Assembly (NCBI GenBank): GCA_019136335.1
Contig: JAGVUK010000026.1
Coordinates: 1 to 6,084 of the forward strand
Reading direction: 5' to 3'
DNA from: Methanomicrobiales archaeon
GTDB taxonomy: Archaea; Halobacteriota; Methanomicrobia; Methanomicrobiales; Methanoculleaceae
Length of the DNA: 6,084 nt
Shown here: positions 1 to 5,241 of the stretch, piece by piece
Layout: every line of letters begins with the position of its first letter
Numbering within the stretch: the first letter of the stretch is position 1
Notes under the pieces: model-generated
Database searches by the model: none
Told to the model about the DNA's origin: nothing
The model's input: only the letters and a program-made list of their open reading frames with translations
Translations under genes and position numbers: made by a program

Positions 1-605
1 CTGATCCTCATATGGCCGTCCCAGAACGAGTATGCGATCGGGTCTCCATCCTGCGTGGGCCTGATCAATGAGAATACCTCTTTTGGGCACTTTGTACAAC
101 TTATCTCGCAGGCATCCAGTAGCCTGAATATCGAGCAGATCAACCTCAGGCGGACCCTGCTTCTCATCTTTGGAACCGTATCGATAGGGTATATGGATGA
201 GTGCGAGTTGATGACATACTTCAGATCGTGGAGGACGTTACCGTTGACTGCATTTATCGAATTGCAGATGCTCTCATTTCGGGCTAAAATCTGGAAGGAT
301 ACCTCGTTGTGATGCTCTCTGTCACAAATGCACCCGATATCATGGAGCCATGCAGCAAGATAGAGCAGGTATCTTTCATCTTCACTTAATGAGATGCTCC
401 AACCGTCAACAAACGCATTTGTCAGGTTTATGATGTTTATCGAGTGATCCATTCCGTGGGATGGGAAGTTCTTGATGTTCCGCGGTATAAACCTCAAAAA
501 TTGTTCCGCGTATATCCCGACCATCTTTAGCGTGTCGGATTGTATATCCGAGATCCCGACGTAAATTGGATCGTATGGGAAGATATTGGGCCTGGGTAAG
601 CATTC
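1..605 (-). CDS. HD-domain metal-dependent phosphohydrolase, C-terminal end outside window
   Basis: An open minus-strand frame runs without a stop from the codon after the winged-helix gene's TAA to the window edge, about 201 codons. It carries the HD signature: H50 and H54 in SHGMDH, the core H88-D89 in WLHDIG, a following REHHNEVS, a later NSHSS, and RLLDACEI further on. Such proteins bind divalent metals and hydrolyse phosphate esters, often of nucleotides; the substrate cannot be read here. The spacing and a late FWDGHM segment resemble stand-alone archaeal and bacterial HD proteins rather than HD-GYP or Cas3. There is no ATG, GTG or TTG between the TAA and an ATG at 522-524, and that ATG has no Shine-Dalgarno site. 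The 27 codons before it look like protein (for example FPYDPIYVGISDIQSDTLK). The gene may therefore be the second half of a winged-helix-HD protein interrupted by TAA. Codon use is AT-richer than in genes after 1800. HD identity is well supported; the start is uncertain. Confidence 0.75.
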
Positions 606-908
606 TTACTGATAAACGACAGGTTTCCAGTATTTCTCGTACAGTTCCTTGATCAGGGGTCTGGCCTCATTGCTTATCATCAGGAGGCGCCCGGCCCTTC
701 CTGTCTCTGTCTCGCCAAATTCTGCCTTTATGATCCCCCAATCGAACAGGGTTTCAATAGCGTTCGATATTGTGTTTTTACTCACCACCCCTGCCAGTCG
801 CTCAACCAGTTTCCCGTACCACACCACCTCATGATTAATCTGACAGTGATAGATCTCTGCTGCCACTTTAAATTCATTGGATAAGGGATTTTTTGCCTCT
901 GTGCGCAT
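606..908 (-). CDS. Winged helix-turn-helix DNA-binding protein (100 aa)
   Basis: This encodes a small MarR/ArsR-like winged-helix protein, presumably a transcriptional regulator. A helix-turn-helix is seen at about residues 32-58, with SKNTISNAIETLFDWGII as the recognition helix leading into a charged wing at about 60-78 (ETETGRAGRLLMIS). The C-terminal helix (RPLIKELYEKYWK) could dimerise or link to a following domain. The ATG at 906-908 is preceded on the minus strand by GGAGGAGG and an AT-rich box farther upstream, so the start is well supported. The TAA at 606-608 is followed in the same frame by the HD-domain sequence, which lacks a clear start of its own. The original protein may therefore have been a winged-helix-HD fusion in which DNA binding responds to a nucleotide or phosphoester ligand. 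No target or family name can be given. Confidence 0.72.
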   Translation of the reverse strand: MRTEAKNPLSNEFKVAAEIYHCQINHEVVWYGKLVERLAGVVSKNTISNAIETLFDWGIIKAEFGETETGRAGRLLMISNEARPLIKELYEKYWKPVVYQ

Positions 909-916
909 GAATATCC

Positions 917-928
917 TCCTCCTTTCTG
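917..928 (-). promoter_or_regulatory. Shine-Dalgarno site of the winged-helix gene
   Basis: The minus strand reads AAAGGAGGAGGA just upstream of the ATG at 906-908. This is a strong match to the anti-Shine-Dalgarno end of archaeal 16S rRNA and fixes the start. No comparable site precedes the HD-domain part downstream. Confidence 0.7.
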
Positions 929-950
929 GCAGAACTATGTTATCAGGAGG

Positions 951-967
951 AAATATAATGCTTTTTG
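951..967 (-). promoter_or_regulatory. Archaeal TATA-box/BRE promoter for the winged-helix/HD locus
   Basis: On the minus strand CAAAAAGCATTATATTT combines a purine-rich BRE-like stretch with a TATA-like box. It would place transcription start about 25 nt downstream, near 925-930, leaving a short leader that contains the Shine-Dalgarno site. This is inference from spacing and base composition. The upstream DNA is AT-rich, which makes chance TATA matches more likely. Confidence 0.5.
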
Positions 968-1106
968 TTTGATCCTTACACCCAAAATATGGGCATAAGG
1001 GTCATCAAGCATAAGTAATACTTTACCTCTGAGTGTAGAGACCACAAATTGACAATTTTTTGCAGAACTGCACGATTTAGCCGACTTTCCGTAGTAGGGC
1101 ACCTGT

Positions 1107-1169
1107 CCCAATGGTCTAGTGGTATGACTCCGCCATACCACGGCGACGCTATAACCAGCTAGACCATTA
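1107..1169. other. tRNA-like inverted repeat, T-arm absent (element 1)
   Basis: The plus strand carries TGGTCTAGTGGTATGAC, a textbook archaeal tRNA D-arm (GTC/GAC stem, GG in the loop). An anticodon-arm-like hairpin follows: CGCC 1131-1134, loop ATACCAC, GGCG 1142-1145. The minus strand carries a second D-arm-like sequence, TGGTCTAGCTGGTTAT, entering the same hairpin from the other side. The whole is thus a long imperfect hairpin with outer arms AATGGTCTAG (1110-1119) and CTAGACCATT (1159-1168). The loop reads ACC in anticodon position on plus (Gly) or GGT on minus (Thr), each after the expected T33. No T-arm and no matching acceptor strands are seen, so it is not a normal tRNA gene. GTGGTAT (1119-1125) can instead pair with the loop ATACCAC. 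It could be a degraded tRNA, a structured RNA or a mobile repeat. Confidence 0.55.
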
Positions 1170-1196
1170 CGCTCGCGCGCCAAAACAGTTCATACA

Positions 1197-1220
1197 AGGC
1201 CTGATATCCGTTCCAGGCCT
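1197..1220. repeat. Short inverted repeat between the tRNA-like elements
   Basis: AGGCCTG (1197-1203) and CAGGCCT (1214-1220) form a perfect 7-bp stem around a 10-nt loop. No T-tract follows on the plus strand. Its role is unknown; it may separate or process the flanking structured elements. Confidence 0.35.
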
Positions 1221-1245
1221 ATCTGGCCGGGCTCCTGGTCCAGCA

Positions 1246-1309
1246 GTCCGGCTCGCACAACGTCGCCCTAACAAGGCGGCGTCACAACCAGCTAGACCAC
1301 GAGCCGGAC
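1246..1309 (-). other. T-armless tRNA-Asn-like element (element 2)
   Basis: Read on the minus strand, a perfect 10-bp outer stem (GTCCGGCTCG with CGAGCCGGAC) occupies the acceptor position. Its 5' arm is followed by T8-G9, then the D-arm GTCTAGCTGGTTGTGAC, then an anticodon arm with CCGCC and GGCGA flanking the loop TTGTTAG. The loop has T33, anticodon GTT (Asn) and A37. After a few nucleotides the 3' acceptor strand begins directly: there is no T-stem or TTCRANY loop, so the element is 64 nt. The D-arm and anticodon stem match element 1 closely over about 38 nt. It may be a tRNA pseudogene with the T-arm deleted, a tRNA-mimicking RNA, or a minimal repeat. The complete 10-bp stem argues for selection or recent origin rather than random decay. 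Confidence 0.55.
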
Positions 1310-1343
1310 CACAGCGCCCGGGGATGCTCAACCGCCCCTTCAT

Positions 1344-1370
1344 CAACTATCCGGAGATCCCGGATAGTTG
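1344..1370. other. Perfect 11-bp hairpin
   Basis: CAACTATCCGG (1344-1354) and CCGGATAGTTG (1360-1370) form a perfect 11-bp stem with loop AGATC. No T-run follows on either side, so it is not a typical terminator. It could be an operator-like dyad, an RNA-processing hairpin or part of the same structured region as the tRNA-like elements. Confidence 0.5.
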
Positions 1371-1441
1371 CCCGGCACCGCATCGAAGGAGCGCCCGGGC
1401 AGGGGGCAACCTATATCCCGCGCCCCGCACTCTCCCGGAGC

Positions 1442-1749
1442 ATGCCCGCCGGTGAACCGCGCTGGAGGAAGAGCCTCCCCGCCGGGCTTTCCTCAAGATG
1501 ATGCTCTCAAACGTCCTCGTGGTCTCCCTCGACTTCGGTCCTCGCCCCGGTCCCGGAGGCCGACGTCCCGGCCACCCCCTTTGTCCTGACGTTCCTTGTC
1601 GGGCACTTCCAGCCCGGGTTCGGGCTCATCCGGGCCTCGGCGAGACCGGGGCGACGGCGGCCGTCGGTCCCGGGAACATATTCGTCGCGACCCCGGTCAT
1701 CGGGGAGTCGCTCATGGAGGCGATCCGGACGGGGGAGGCCGGAGCGTGA
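1442..1749 (+). pseudogene. Probable frameshifted coding remnant, family not recognised
   Basis: No single frame is convincing, but segments with the GC-rich third positions of real genes here alternate between two plus frames. They are MPAGEPRWRKSLPAGLSS (from 1442, then TGA at 1499), MMLSNVLVVSLDF (from 1498), VLAPVPEADVPATPFVLTF and LVGHFQPGFGLIRAS (about 1538-1636), and VGPGNIFVATPVIGESL to a TGA at 1747-1749. Joined in order they read like a short hydrophobic membrane protein or a fragment of one, with at least two or three frameshifts. There is a faint resemblance to nucleoside-recognition/Gate-type membrane proteins, too weak to assign. The alternatives are frame noise in GC-rich DNA or sequencing errors in an intact gene. 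The final in-frame piece ends 48 nt before the AI-2E-family gene. Confidence 0.4.
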
Positions 1750-1797
1750 GACCCCGCCCGGAAAACTCTTTCTTTCCCCAACACCCATACCCTCCCA

Positions 1798-2826
1798 TTG
1801 GATATGATCCCCGAGAGCCTCTCCCCCCCTGCCCGTATCGCGATCGTCGGGGCGGCGATCGTCATCGTTCTCGCGGGGATCCGGGCGGCCACCCCGATCC
1901 TCGGCCCGTTCCTCGTCGCCGTCTTCTTCGCCATGATCACCGCGCCCGTCATGGCGTGGCTGACCCGCCGGGGAGTGCCGCGGGTCCTCGCCGCCGGGAC
2001 GGTGGTCGCAGGGCTCGCCGCGGTCCTCGCCGGGACGATCGCCTTCCTCGGTGCGGCCCTCACCGGGTTCCTCCTCTCCCTCCCGCGCTACGAGAAGGCG
2101 CTCGAAGCGCAGGCGACCATCCTCGCCAACTACGGCATCGATCCTGCCAGCATCCAGGTCTGGGACTACGTCGACCAGGGGTTCGTGATCCAGCAGGCGG
2201 CGGAGCTCGCCCGGCAGGTCGGGAGCATAACCTTCAACGCCTTCATCATCGCGATAGCGATCGGGTTCCTCCTCCTCGAGGCGCCCCGGCTCAAGGCCGG
2301 GCTTGCGCGGCGCCTGGGGCCGGAGAGCCCGCCCTACCGGCACCTCACACAGTCGGGCCGGCTCCTCATCGAGTACGTCGTGATCAGAACCGAGGTGAAC
2401 CTGATCACCGGGGTCGGGACCGGGCTCTTCCTCGCCCTCCTCGGGGTCGAGTTCGCGGTGCTCTGGGGGTTCATCGCCTTCGTCCTGAGTTACGTCCCCT
2501 ACATCGGCCTCGTCGTGGCCGCAATCCCGCCGACGCTCCTCGCCCTGGTCGGGATCGGGCCGGCGGGGGCCCTGGCCGTCATCGCCGCCATCACCCTCAT
2601 CGACGCCGCCGCGGAGAACCTGATCCTCCCCCAGATCGCGAGCAGAGGGCTCAACCTCTCGCCGTTCGTCGTCCTCTTCTCGGTCGTCTTCTGGGGCCTC
2701 ATCCTCGGGGCGGTCGGGGTCTTCCTCGCCATACCCCTGACGATCGCCGTGAAACTCTTCCTCGAGAGCTGGGAGGAGACCCGATGGATCGGGGAACTGA
2801 TGGACGCAGGGGACCGGCGGGAGTAG
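1798..2826 (+). CDS. AI-2E/PerM family membrane protein
   Basis: This is a 342-residue polytopic membrane protein of the AI-2E transporter (PerM, formerly UPF0118) family, near the usual length of about 340-370. Hydrophobic segments lie at about 13-29, 33-55, 63-95, 145-162, 203-218, 220-250, 255-275 and 288-320, consistent with about eight helices. The soluble segment at about 96-140 is the family's extracytoplasmic region. Family landmarks are LSYVPYIGLVVAAIPPTLLA near 230-249, ENLILPQIASRGLNLSP near 273-289, and the closing GAVGVFLAIPLTIAVKLFLE. Members are reported to export small molecules such as AI-2 or act as Na+/H+ antiporters; the substrate here is unknown. The start may be TTG 1798 or ATG 1804, and neither has a Shine-Dalgarno site, so the mRNA may be leaderless. 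The DUF1269 gene downstream has its own promoter. Confidence 0.9.
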   Translation: MDMIPESLSPPARIAIVGAAIVIVLAGIRAATPILGPFLVAVFFAMITAPVMAWLTRRGVPRVLAAGTVVAGLAAVLAGTIAFLGAALTGFLLSLPRYEKALEAQATILANYGIDPASIQVWDYVDQGFVIQQAAELARQVGSITFNAFIIAIAIGFLLLEAPRLKAGLARRLGPESPPYRHLTQSGRLLIEYVVIRTEVNLITGVGTGLFLALLGVEFAVLWGFIAFVLSYVPYIGLVVAAIPPTLLALVGIGPAGALAVIAAITLIDAAAENLILPQIASRGLNLSPFVVLFSVVFWGLILGAVGVFLAIPLTIAVKLFLESWEETRWIGELMDAGDRRE

Positions 2827-2827
2827 G

Positions 2828-2843
2828 CCGGGATAGCTCCCGG
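2828..2843 (+). terminator. Hairpin just after the AI-2E-family gene
   Basis: CCGGGA (2828-2833) pairs with TCCCGG (2838-2843) around a TAGC loop, two nucleotides after the stop codon. There is no clear T-run, so a terminator or mRNA 3'-end role is only suggested by position. Confidence 0.35.
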
Positions 2844-2857
2844 ACCGACCACAGGCG

Positions 2858-2864
2858 TTATATA
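2858..2864 (+). promoter_or_regulatory. TATA box of the DUF1269 gene
   Basis: TTATATA stands out in GC-rich DNA. It would set transcription start near 2885-2890, giving a leader of about 20 nt that keeps the Shine-Dalgarno site at 2897-2903. A second AT-rich dyad, GATATATC (2871-2878), lies between box and gene and could be a regulator site or chance. Confidence 0.6.
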
Positions 2865-2896
2865 CCCTGTGATATATCTTGTGCCGAATATTATTC

Positions 2897-2903
2897 AGGA
2901 GGG
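2897..2903 (+). promoter_or_regulatory. Shine-Dalgarno site fixing the DUF1269 start
   Basis: AGGAGGG lies 5 nt before ATG 2909. This selects 2909 over the upstream in-frame TTG at 2879, which overlaps the promoter region, and over the out-of-frame ATG at 2905. Confidence 0.75.
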
Positions 2904-2908
2904 TATGT

Positions 2909-3430
2909 ATGAGCGATCTGGTTGCCATCGCCTACGATGGTGAGGATACCGCGTTCCGGGTCAGGGACCGGCTGGTCAGCCTGACAAAGGAGCACGTCAT
3001 CGAACTGGAGGACCTGGTGGTCGTCGTCCACCACCGGGACGGGAAGACCGAGATCAAGCAGTCCACCGACCTGACCAGTCTGGGGGCGCTCTCCGGCGCC
3101 TTCTGGGGGCTCCTGATCGGCCTGATCTTCTTTGCGCCGATCTTCGGGCTTGCCATCGGCGCGATCGCCGGCGCACTCGCCGGGCGCTTCTCCGACTACG
3201 GCATCGACGACAAATTCATCAAAGAGGTTGCGGAGAGCGTCGGCCCGGGCAACTCCGCGGTCTTCCTGCTCATCAAGAAGATGACGCCGGACAAGGTCGT
3301 CGACGCCATCAGGGAGTATGGGGGCCACGTCATCAGGACGTCGCTCTCGGAGACAGAGGAGGCGAACCTCCGCGACGCGTTCGGGGCCGGGAGGGCAGCA
3401 AAAGCAGAAGTGCCGCCGCCCTCCGCGTAG
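2909..3430 (+). CDS. DUF1269 family membrane protein
   Basis: This 173-residue protein has the DUF1269 layout. A small alpha/beta N-terminal part (LVAIAYDGEDTAFRVRDRL, then ELEDLVVVVHHRDGKTEIKQ) is followed by a glycine- and alanine-rich hydrophobic hairpin at about 58-92 (GALSGAFWGLLIGLIFF and GLAIGAIAGALAG). A conserved soluble tail comes next (FSDYGIDDKFIKEVAESVGP, then NSAVFLLIKK and a helix ending in GGHVIRTSLSE). The glycine-spaced segment resembles a glycine zipper and would insert in or lie against the membrane. The molecular function of DUF1269 proteins is not established; a stress or envelope role is often supposed. The start at 2909 is supported by an AGGAGGG site. It appears to be transcribed alone. 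The last residues (AKAEVPPPSA) look disordered. Confidence 0.88.
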   Translation: MSDLVAIAYDGEDTAFRVRDRLVSLTKEHVIELEDLVVVVHHRDGKTEIKQSTDLTSLGALSGAFWGLLIGLIFFAPIFGLAIGAIAGALAGRFSDYGIDDKFIKEVAESVGPGNSAVFLLIKKMTPDKVVDAIREYGGHVIRTSLSETEEANLRDAFGAGRAAKAEVPPPSA

Positions 3431-3437
3431 GCGGAGG
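3420..3437 (+). terminator. Hairpin overlapping the DUF1269 stop codon
   Basis: CCTCCGC (3420-3426) pairs with GCGGAGG (3431-3437) around a GTAG loop that contains the TAG stop. The following 190 nt are GC-rich and without a gene. No T-run follows, so termination is only inferred. Confidence 0.4.
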
Positions 3438-3623
3438 CTCAGGGACAGGAGCCCGCCCCGGCACGGCGGAGAGCCCACGCGGGAAGGCAGGGGGAGGTCA
3501 GAGTCACCCGCGCAGGGCGGGGCGGGACTCGCGGGCATGGGTACCCGGGTCGAGGGGCGGTGATGCAGCAGAGCAGGCCCCGGCGGCAAAGAATGTTTAC
3601 AGGCGGCCGTCCAATACAACCCT

Positions 3624-4235
3624 ATGAAGAGACCCGCCGGGCTCTACCTTGCCTACCTCTTCCAGTTCCTCATCGCAGGGAACATCCTCATCGCATTCTC
3701 GCTTGGAGAATACTCGCAGGTCTTCGGCGGCATCATCGCGCTCGGCTTAACGATGGTCCCCGCCGCCGTCACCCGCAGAGGATACATCACGCTCCCCTGG
3801 GAGATCAACCTCCTCGTCGCCCTCTCCCTCTACCTCCATATCGCCGGCGGAGTCCGGGGGTTCTACGAGATCTACTACCCTTACTACGACAAGGTCGCCC
3901 ACCTCATCTCCGGAATAACCGTCTCGGTGCTCGCCTTCGTCGCCGTCCTGCTCCTCGACCGGTTCAGCCGGCTCAACCTCTCCCGGCGGATGATCGTCGG
4001 GTTCGTCATCATCTTCGCGATGGCGATGGAGGGGTTCTGGGAGATCTACGAGTGGACCTTCGACACCTTCCTCGGGACAACCCTCCAGCACGGCCTCGAC
4101 GACACCATGCTCGATATGATCTTCGTCCTCGTCGGGGCAGTCGCCGTGGCACTCGCCGGGAACCGTTACCTCTCGGAGTTCTCAAAGGAGGAACTCACGA
4201 GAAAGATGGTCCATGAAGAACCCCGGGGAGAATGA
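3624..4235 (+). CDS. DUF2238/YjdF-like six-helix membrane protein
   Basis: This is a 203-residue integral membrane protein of unknown function. Six hydrophobic segments are seen at about 7-27, 33-50, 60-77, 91-112, 122-140 and 162-180. The polar residues in or beside the helices match the DUF2238/YjdF pattern: YYDKVAHLISG (88-97) with Asp89 and His93, EGFWEIYEWTFD (136-147) with several acidic and aromatic residues, and DDTMLDMIF (159-167). Such conserved charged residues suggest ion or metal binding or an enzyme in the membrane, but no activity is known. The short charged tail (FSKEELTRKMVHEEPRGE) should be cytoplasmic. The ATG at 3624 has no Shine-Dalgarno site. GTTTACA about 26 nt upstream could serve as a weak TATA box for a leaderless transcript, which fits but is not proven. 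Confidence 0.82.
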   Translation: MKRPAGLYLAYLFQFLIAGNILIAFSLGEYSQVFGGIIALGLTMVPAAVTRRGYITLPWEINLLVALSLYLHIAGGVRGFYEIYYPYYDKVAHLISGITVSVLAFVAVLLLDRFSRLNLSRRMIVGFVIIFAMAMEGFWEIYEWTFDTFLGTTLQHGLDDTMLDMIFVLVGAVAVALAGNRYLSEFSKEELTRKMVHEEPRGE

Positions 4236-4268
4236 CCGCGAGAGCAACCACCCGGCGGCAGCCCTTGA

Positions 4269-4290
4269 CCGACTGCGGGAGCAAGGTCGG
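4269..4290. repeat. Short inverted repeat after the YjdF-like gene
   Basis: CCGAC (4269-4273) can pair with GTCGG (4286-4290) across 12 nt. It lies just before the T-tract at 4316-4322 and may contribute to 3'-end structure; chance is also possible in this GC-rich spacer. Confidence 0.25.
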
Positions 4291-4299
4291 GGGGGCACG

Positions 4300-4322
4300 G
4301 GGTGACAAGGAACCCTTTTTTT
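4300..4322 (+). terminator. T-tract terminator of the YjdF-like gene
   Basis: A short possible stem (GGGT 4300-4303 with ACCC 4312-4315) leads directly into seven T residues (4316-4322), the longest T-run in the GC-rich half. Archaeal RNA polymerase terminates at such T-runs. It lies 65-87 nt after the stop codon and 40 nt before the PHP gene, implying separate transcripts. The same AT-rich patch might instead act as a promoter element for the PHP gene. Confidence 0.5.
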
Positions 4323-4362
4323 ACCCCGACGACCCACCGTTGATCAGACGGCCAGCGATCCC

Positions 4363-5229
4363 ATGCGCTATTATAAGGACATTATATTCGAAAAACCCCT
4401 GCCGGAGACGATCCGGCGGCTCGGGCTCCTCCCGGCAGACCTGCACTTCCATACCCGCTACTCCGACTCCGCCACCCGCGTGCGGGACGCGCTCAAACTC
4501 GCCGCCCGGCGGGGGATCGGGCTTGCGATCACCGACCACAACCAGGTCGGCGGCGTCGTCGATGCCGGGCGGCAGAAGATCCGCGTCCCCCTCATCCCCG
4601 GGATCGAGGTCAGCGCCAACGACGGCCCGCACATCCTCCTCTACTTCTACTCGACCGCCGACCTCCTGGACTTCTACCGGCACCACATCGAGAAGAACCG
4701 GCGGAACGGCCCGTTCACCGCGATACGCCTCGACACCCCCGATATCCTCGACCGCCGGGAAGATTACGCCTGCATCGCCGCCGAGGCGCACCCCTGCGGC
4801 TACGCCTTCCTGAACCGGGGGGTCCAGCGGTGCGTCGCCGGCCGGTGTATCGGCGAAGAGGTCTTCTCCCGCCTCGACGCCCTCGAGGTGATCTGCGGCG
4901 GGATGGCCCGGTCCCACAACCAGAAGGCCGCCGGGCTCGCCGCCGCCCACGGCCTCGGCCGGACCGGCGGGACCGACGGCCACCTCCTCCATGAACTCGG
5001 CGGAGTCGTCACCTGCGCCGGGGCCGACACCGCCGAAGAGTTCCTCGACGCCGTCCGGGCGAGAACAACCGTCGTCATCGGCCGCGAGCGGCCGCTCGTC
5101 GAGAAGGCCGTGATGGGGACCGCGGTCCTCCCGCACCACCTCCCCTACGCCGTCCCCATCCTCCAGGCGCGCTGGGAGCAGAACCTCCCCCGGATCAAGA
5201 GGTTCGTCCAGGCCCACCTCAACGGGTGA
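4363..5229 (+). CDS. PHP-superfamily metal-dependent phosphoesterase
   Basis: This 288-residue protein has the PHP (polymerase and histidinol phosphatase) metal-site motifs in order. They are DLHFHTRYSDS (His28, His30, Asp35), ITDHN (Asp58, His59), PGIEVSANDGPHILLYF (Glu82, His90), EAHPCG (His143), GGMARSHNQKA (about 179-189) and GGTDGHLLHELG (Asp205, His207). All expected ligands are present, so it should be an active phosphatase or phosphodiesterase using two or three metal ions. It is a stand-alone PHP protein, not a DNA polymerase or HisK fusion; the substrate cannot be read, and RNA, nucleotides and phosphoesters are all known in the superfamily. An insertion between about 100 and 140 separates the third and fourth motifs. 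The ATG at 4363 lacks a Shine-Dalgarno site. Its stop lies in a palindrome shared with the converging PLD gene. Confidence 0.85.
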   Translation: MRYYKDIIFEKPLPETIRRLGLLPADLHFHTRYSDSATRVRDALKLAARRGIGLAITDHNQVGGVVDAGRQKIRVPLIPGIEVSANDGPHILLYFYSTADLLDFYRHHIEKNRRNGPFTAIRLDTPDILDRREDYACIAAEAHPCGYAFLNRGVQRCVAGRCIGEEVFSRLDALEVICGGMARSHNQKAAGLAAAHGLGRTGGTDGHLLHELGGVVTCAGADTAEEFLDAVRARTTVVIGRERPLVEKAVMGTAVLPHHLPYAVPILQARWEQNLPRIKRFVQAHLNG

Positions 5230-5241
5230 GCCGGCTCACCC
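5224..5241. terminator. Perfect palindrome shared by two converging genes
   Basis: GGGTGAGCCGGCTCACCC is a perfect 18-bp palindrome centred between 5232 and 5233. It contains the TGA of the PHP gene (5227-5229) and, mirrored, the TGA of the PLD gene (5236-5238). It can form the same hairpin in either transcript and is the only DNA between the genes, so it is a good candidate for a bidirectional 3'-end structure. No T-run follows on either strand. Confidence 0.6.

Larger units (their letters stand above)
968..1797. other. Long stretch without an intact gene; composition boundary
   Basis: No confident intact protein gene is seen here. The left part, to about 1090, is AT-rich like the winged-helix/HD locus, and GC content rises sharply after about 1100. 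The stretch holds two tRNA-like elements (about 1107-1169 and 1246-1309), hairpins at 1197-1220 and 1344-1370, and a probable frameshifted coding remnant from about 1442 to 1749. No direct repeats typical of attachment sites and no transposase or integrase sequence were found. Confidence 0.6.

Noticed and set aside
55..312. Plus-strand 85-codon frame
   Set aside because: It lies antisense to the HD-domain coding sequence and shows no Shine-Dalgarno site or recognisable motif.
406..603. Minus-strand 65-codon frame starting at ATG 603
   Set aside because: It overlaps the HD-domain frame in another phase, shows no motif, and its translation is not protein-like next to the conserved HD sequence.
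935..1183. Minus-strand 82-codon frame running through element 1 and the winged-helix promoter
   Set aside because: It crosses the tRNA-like hairpin and the promoter, has no Shine-Dalgarno site and no recognisable domain.
1107..1309. Calling the two tRNA-like elements ordinary tRNA genes
   Set aside because: Neither has a TTCRANY T-loop or T-stem. Element 1 also lacks matching acceptor strands and would need an unmodified A34 for Gly on the plus strand.
1507..2928. A 473-codon minus-strand open frame opposite the AI-2E-family gene
   Set aside because: The translation is rich in Asp, Glu, Arg, Gly and Pro with no domain, as expected for the antisense of a GC-rich membrane-protein gene.
4321..5217. 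A 298-codon minus-strand frame opposite the PHP gene
   Set aside because: The low-complexity Gly, Asp, Glu and Val translation is a shadow of the PHP gene, whose metal-site motifs are all intact.
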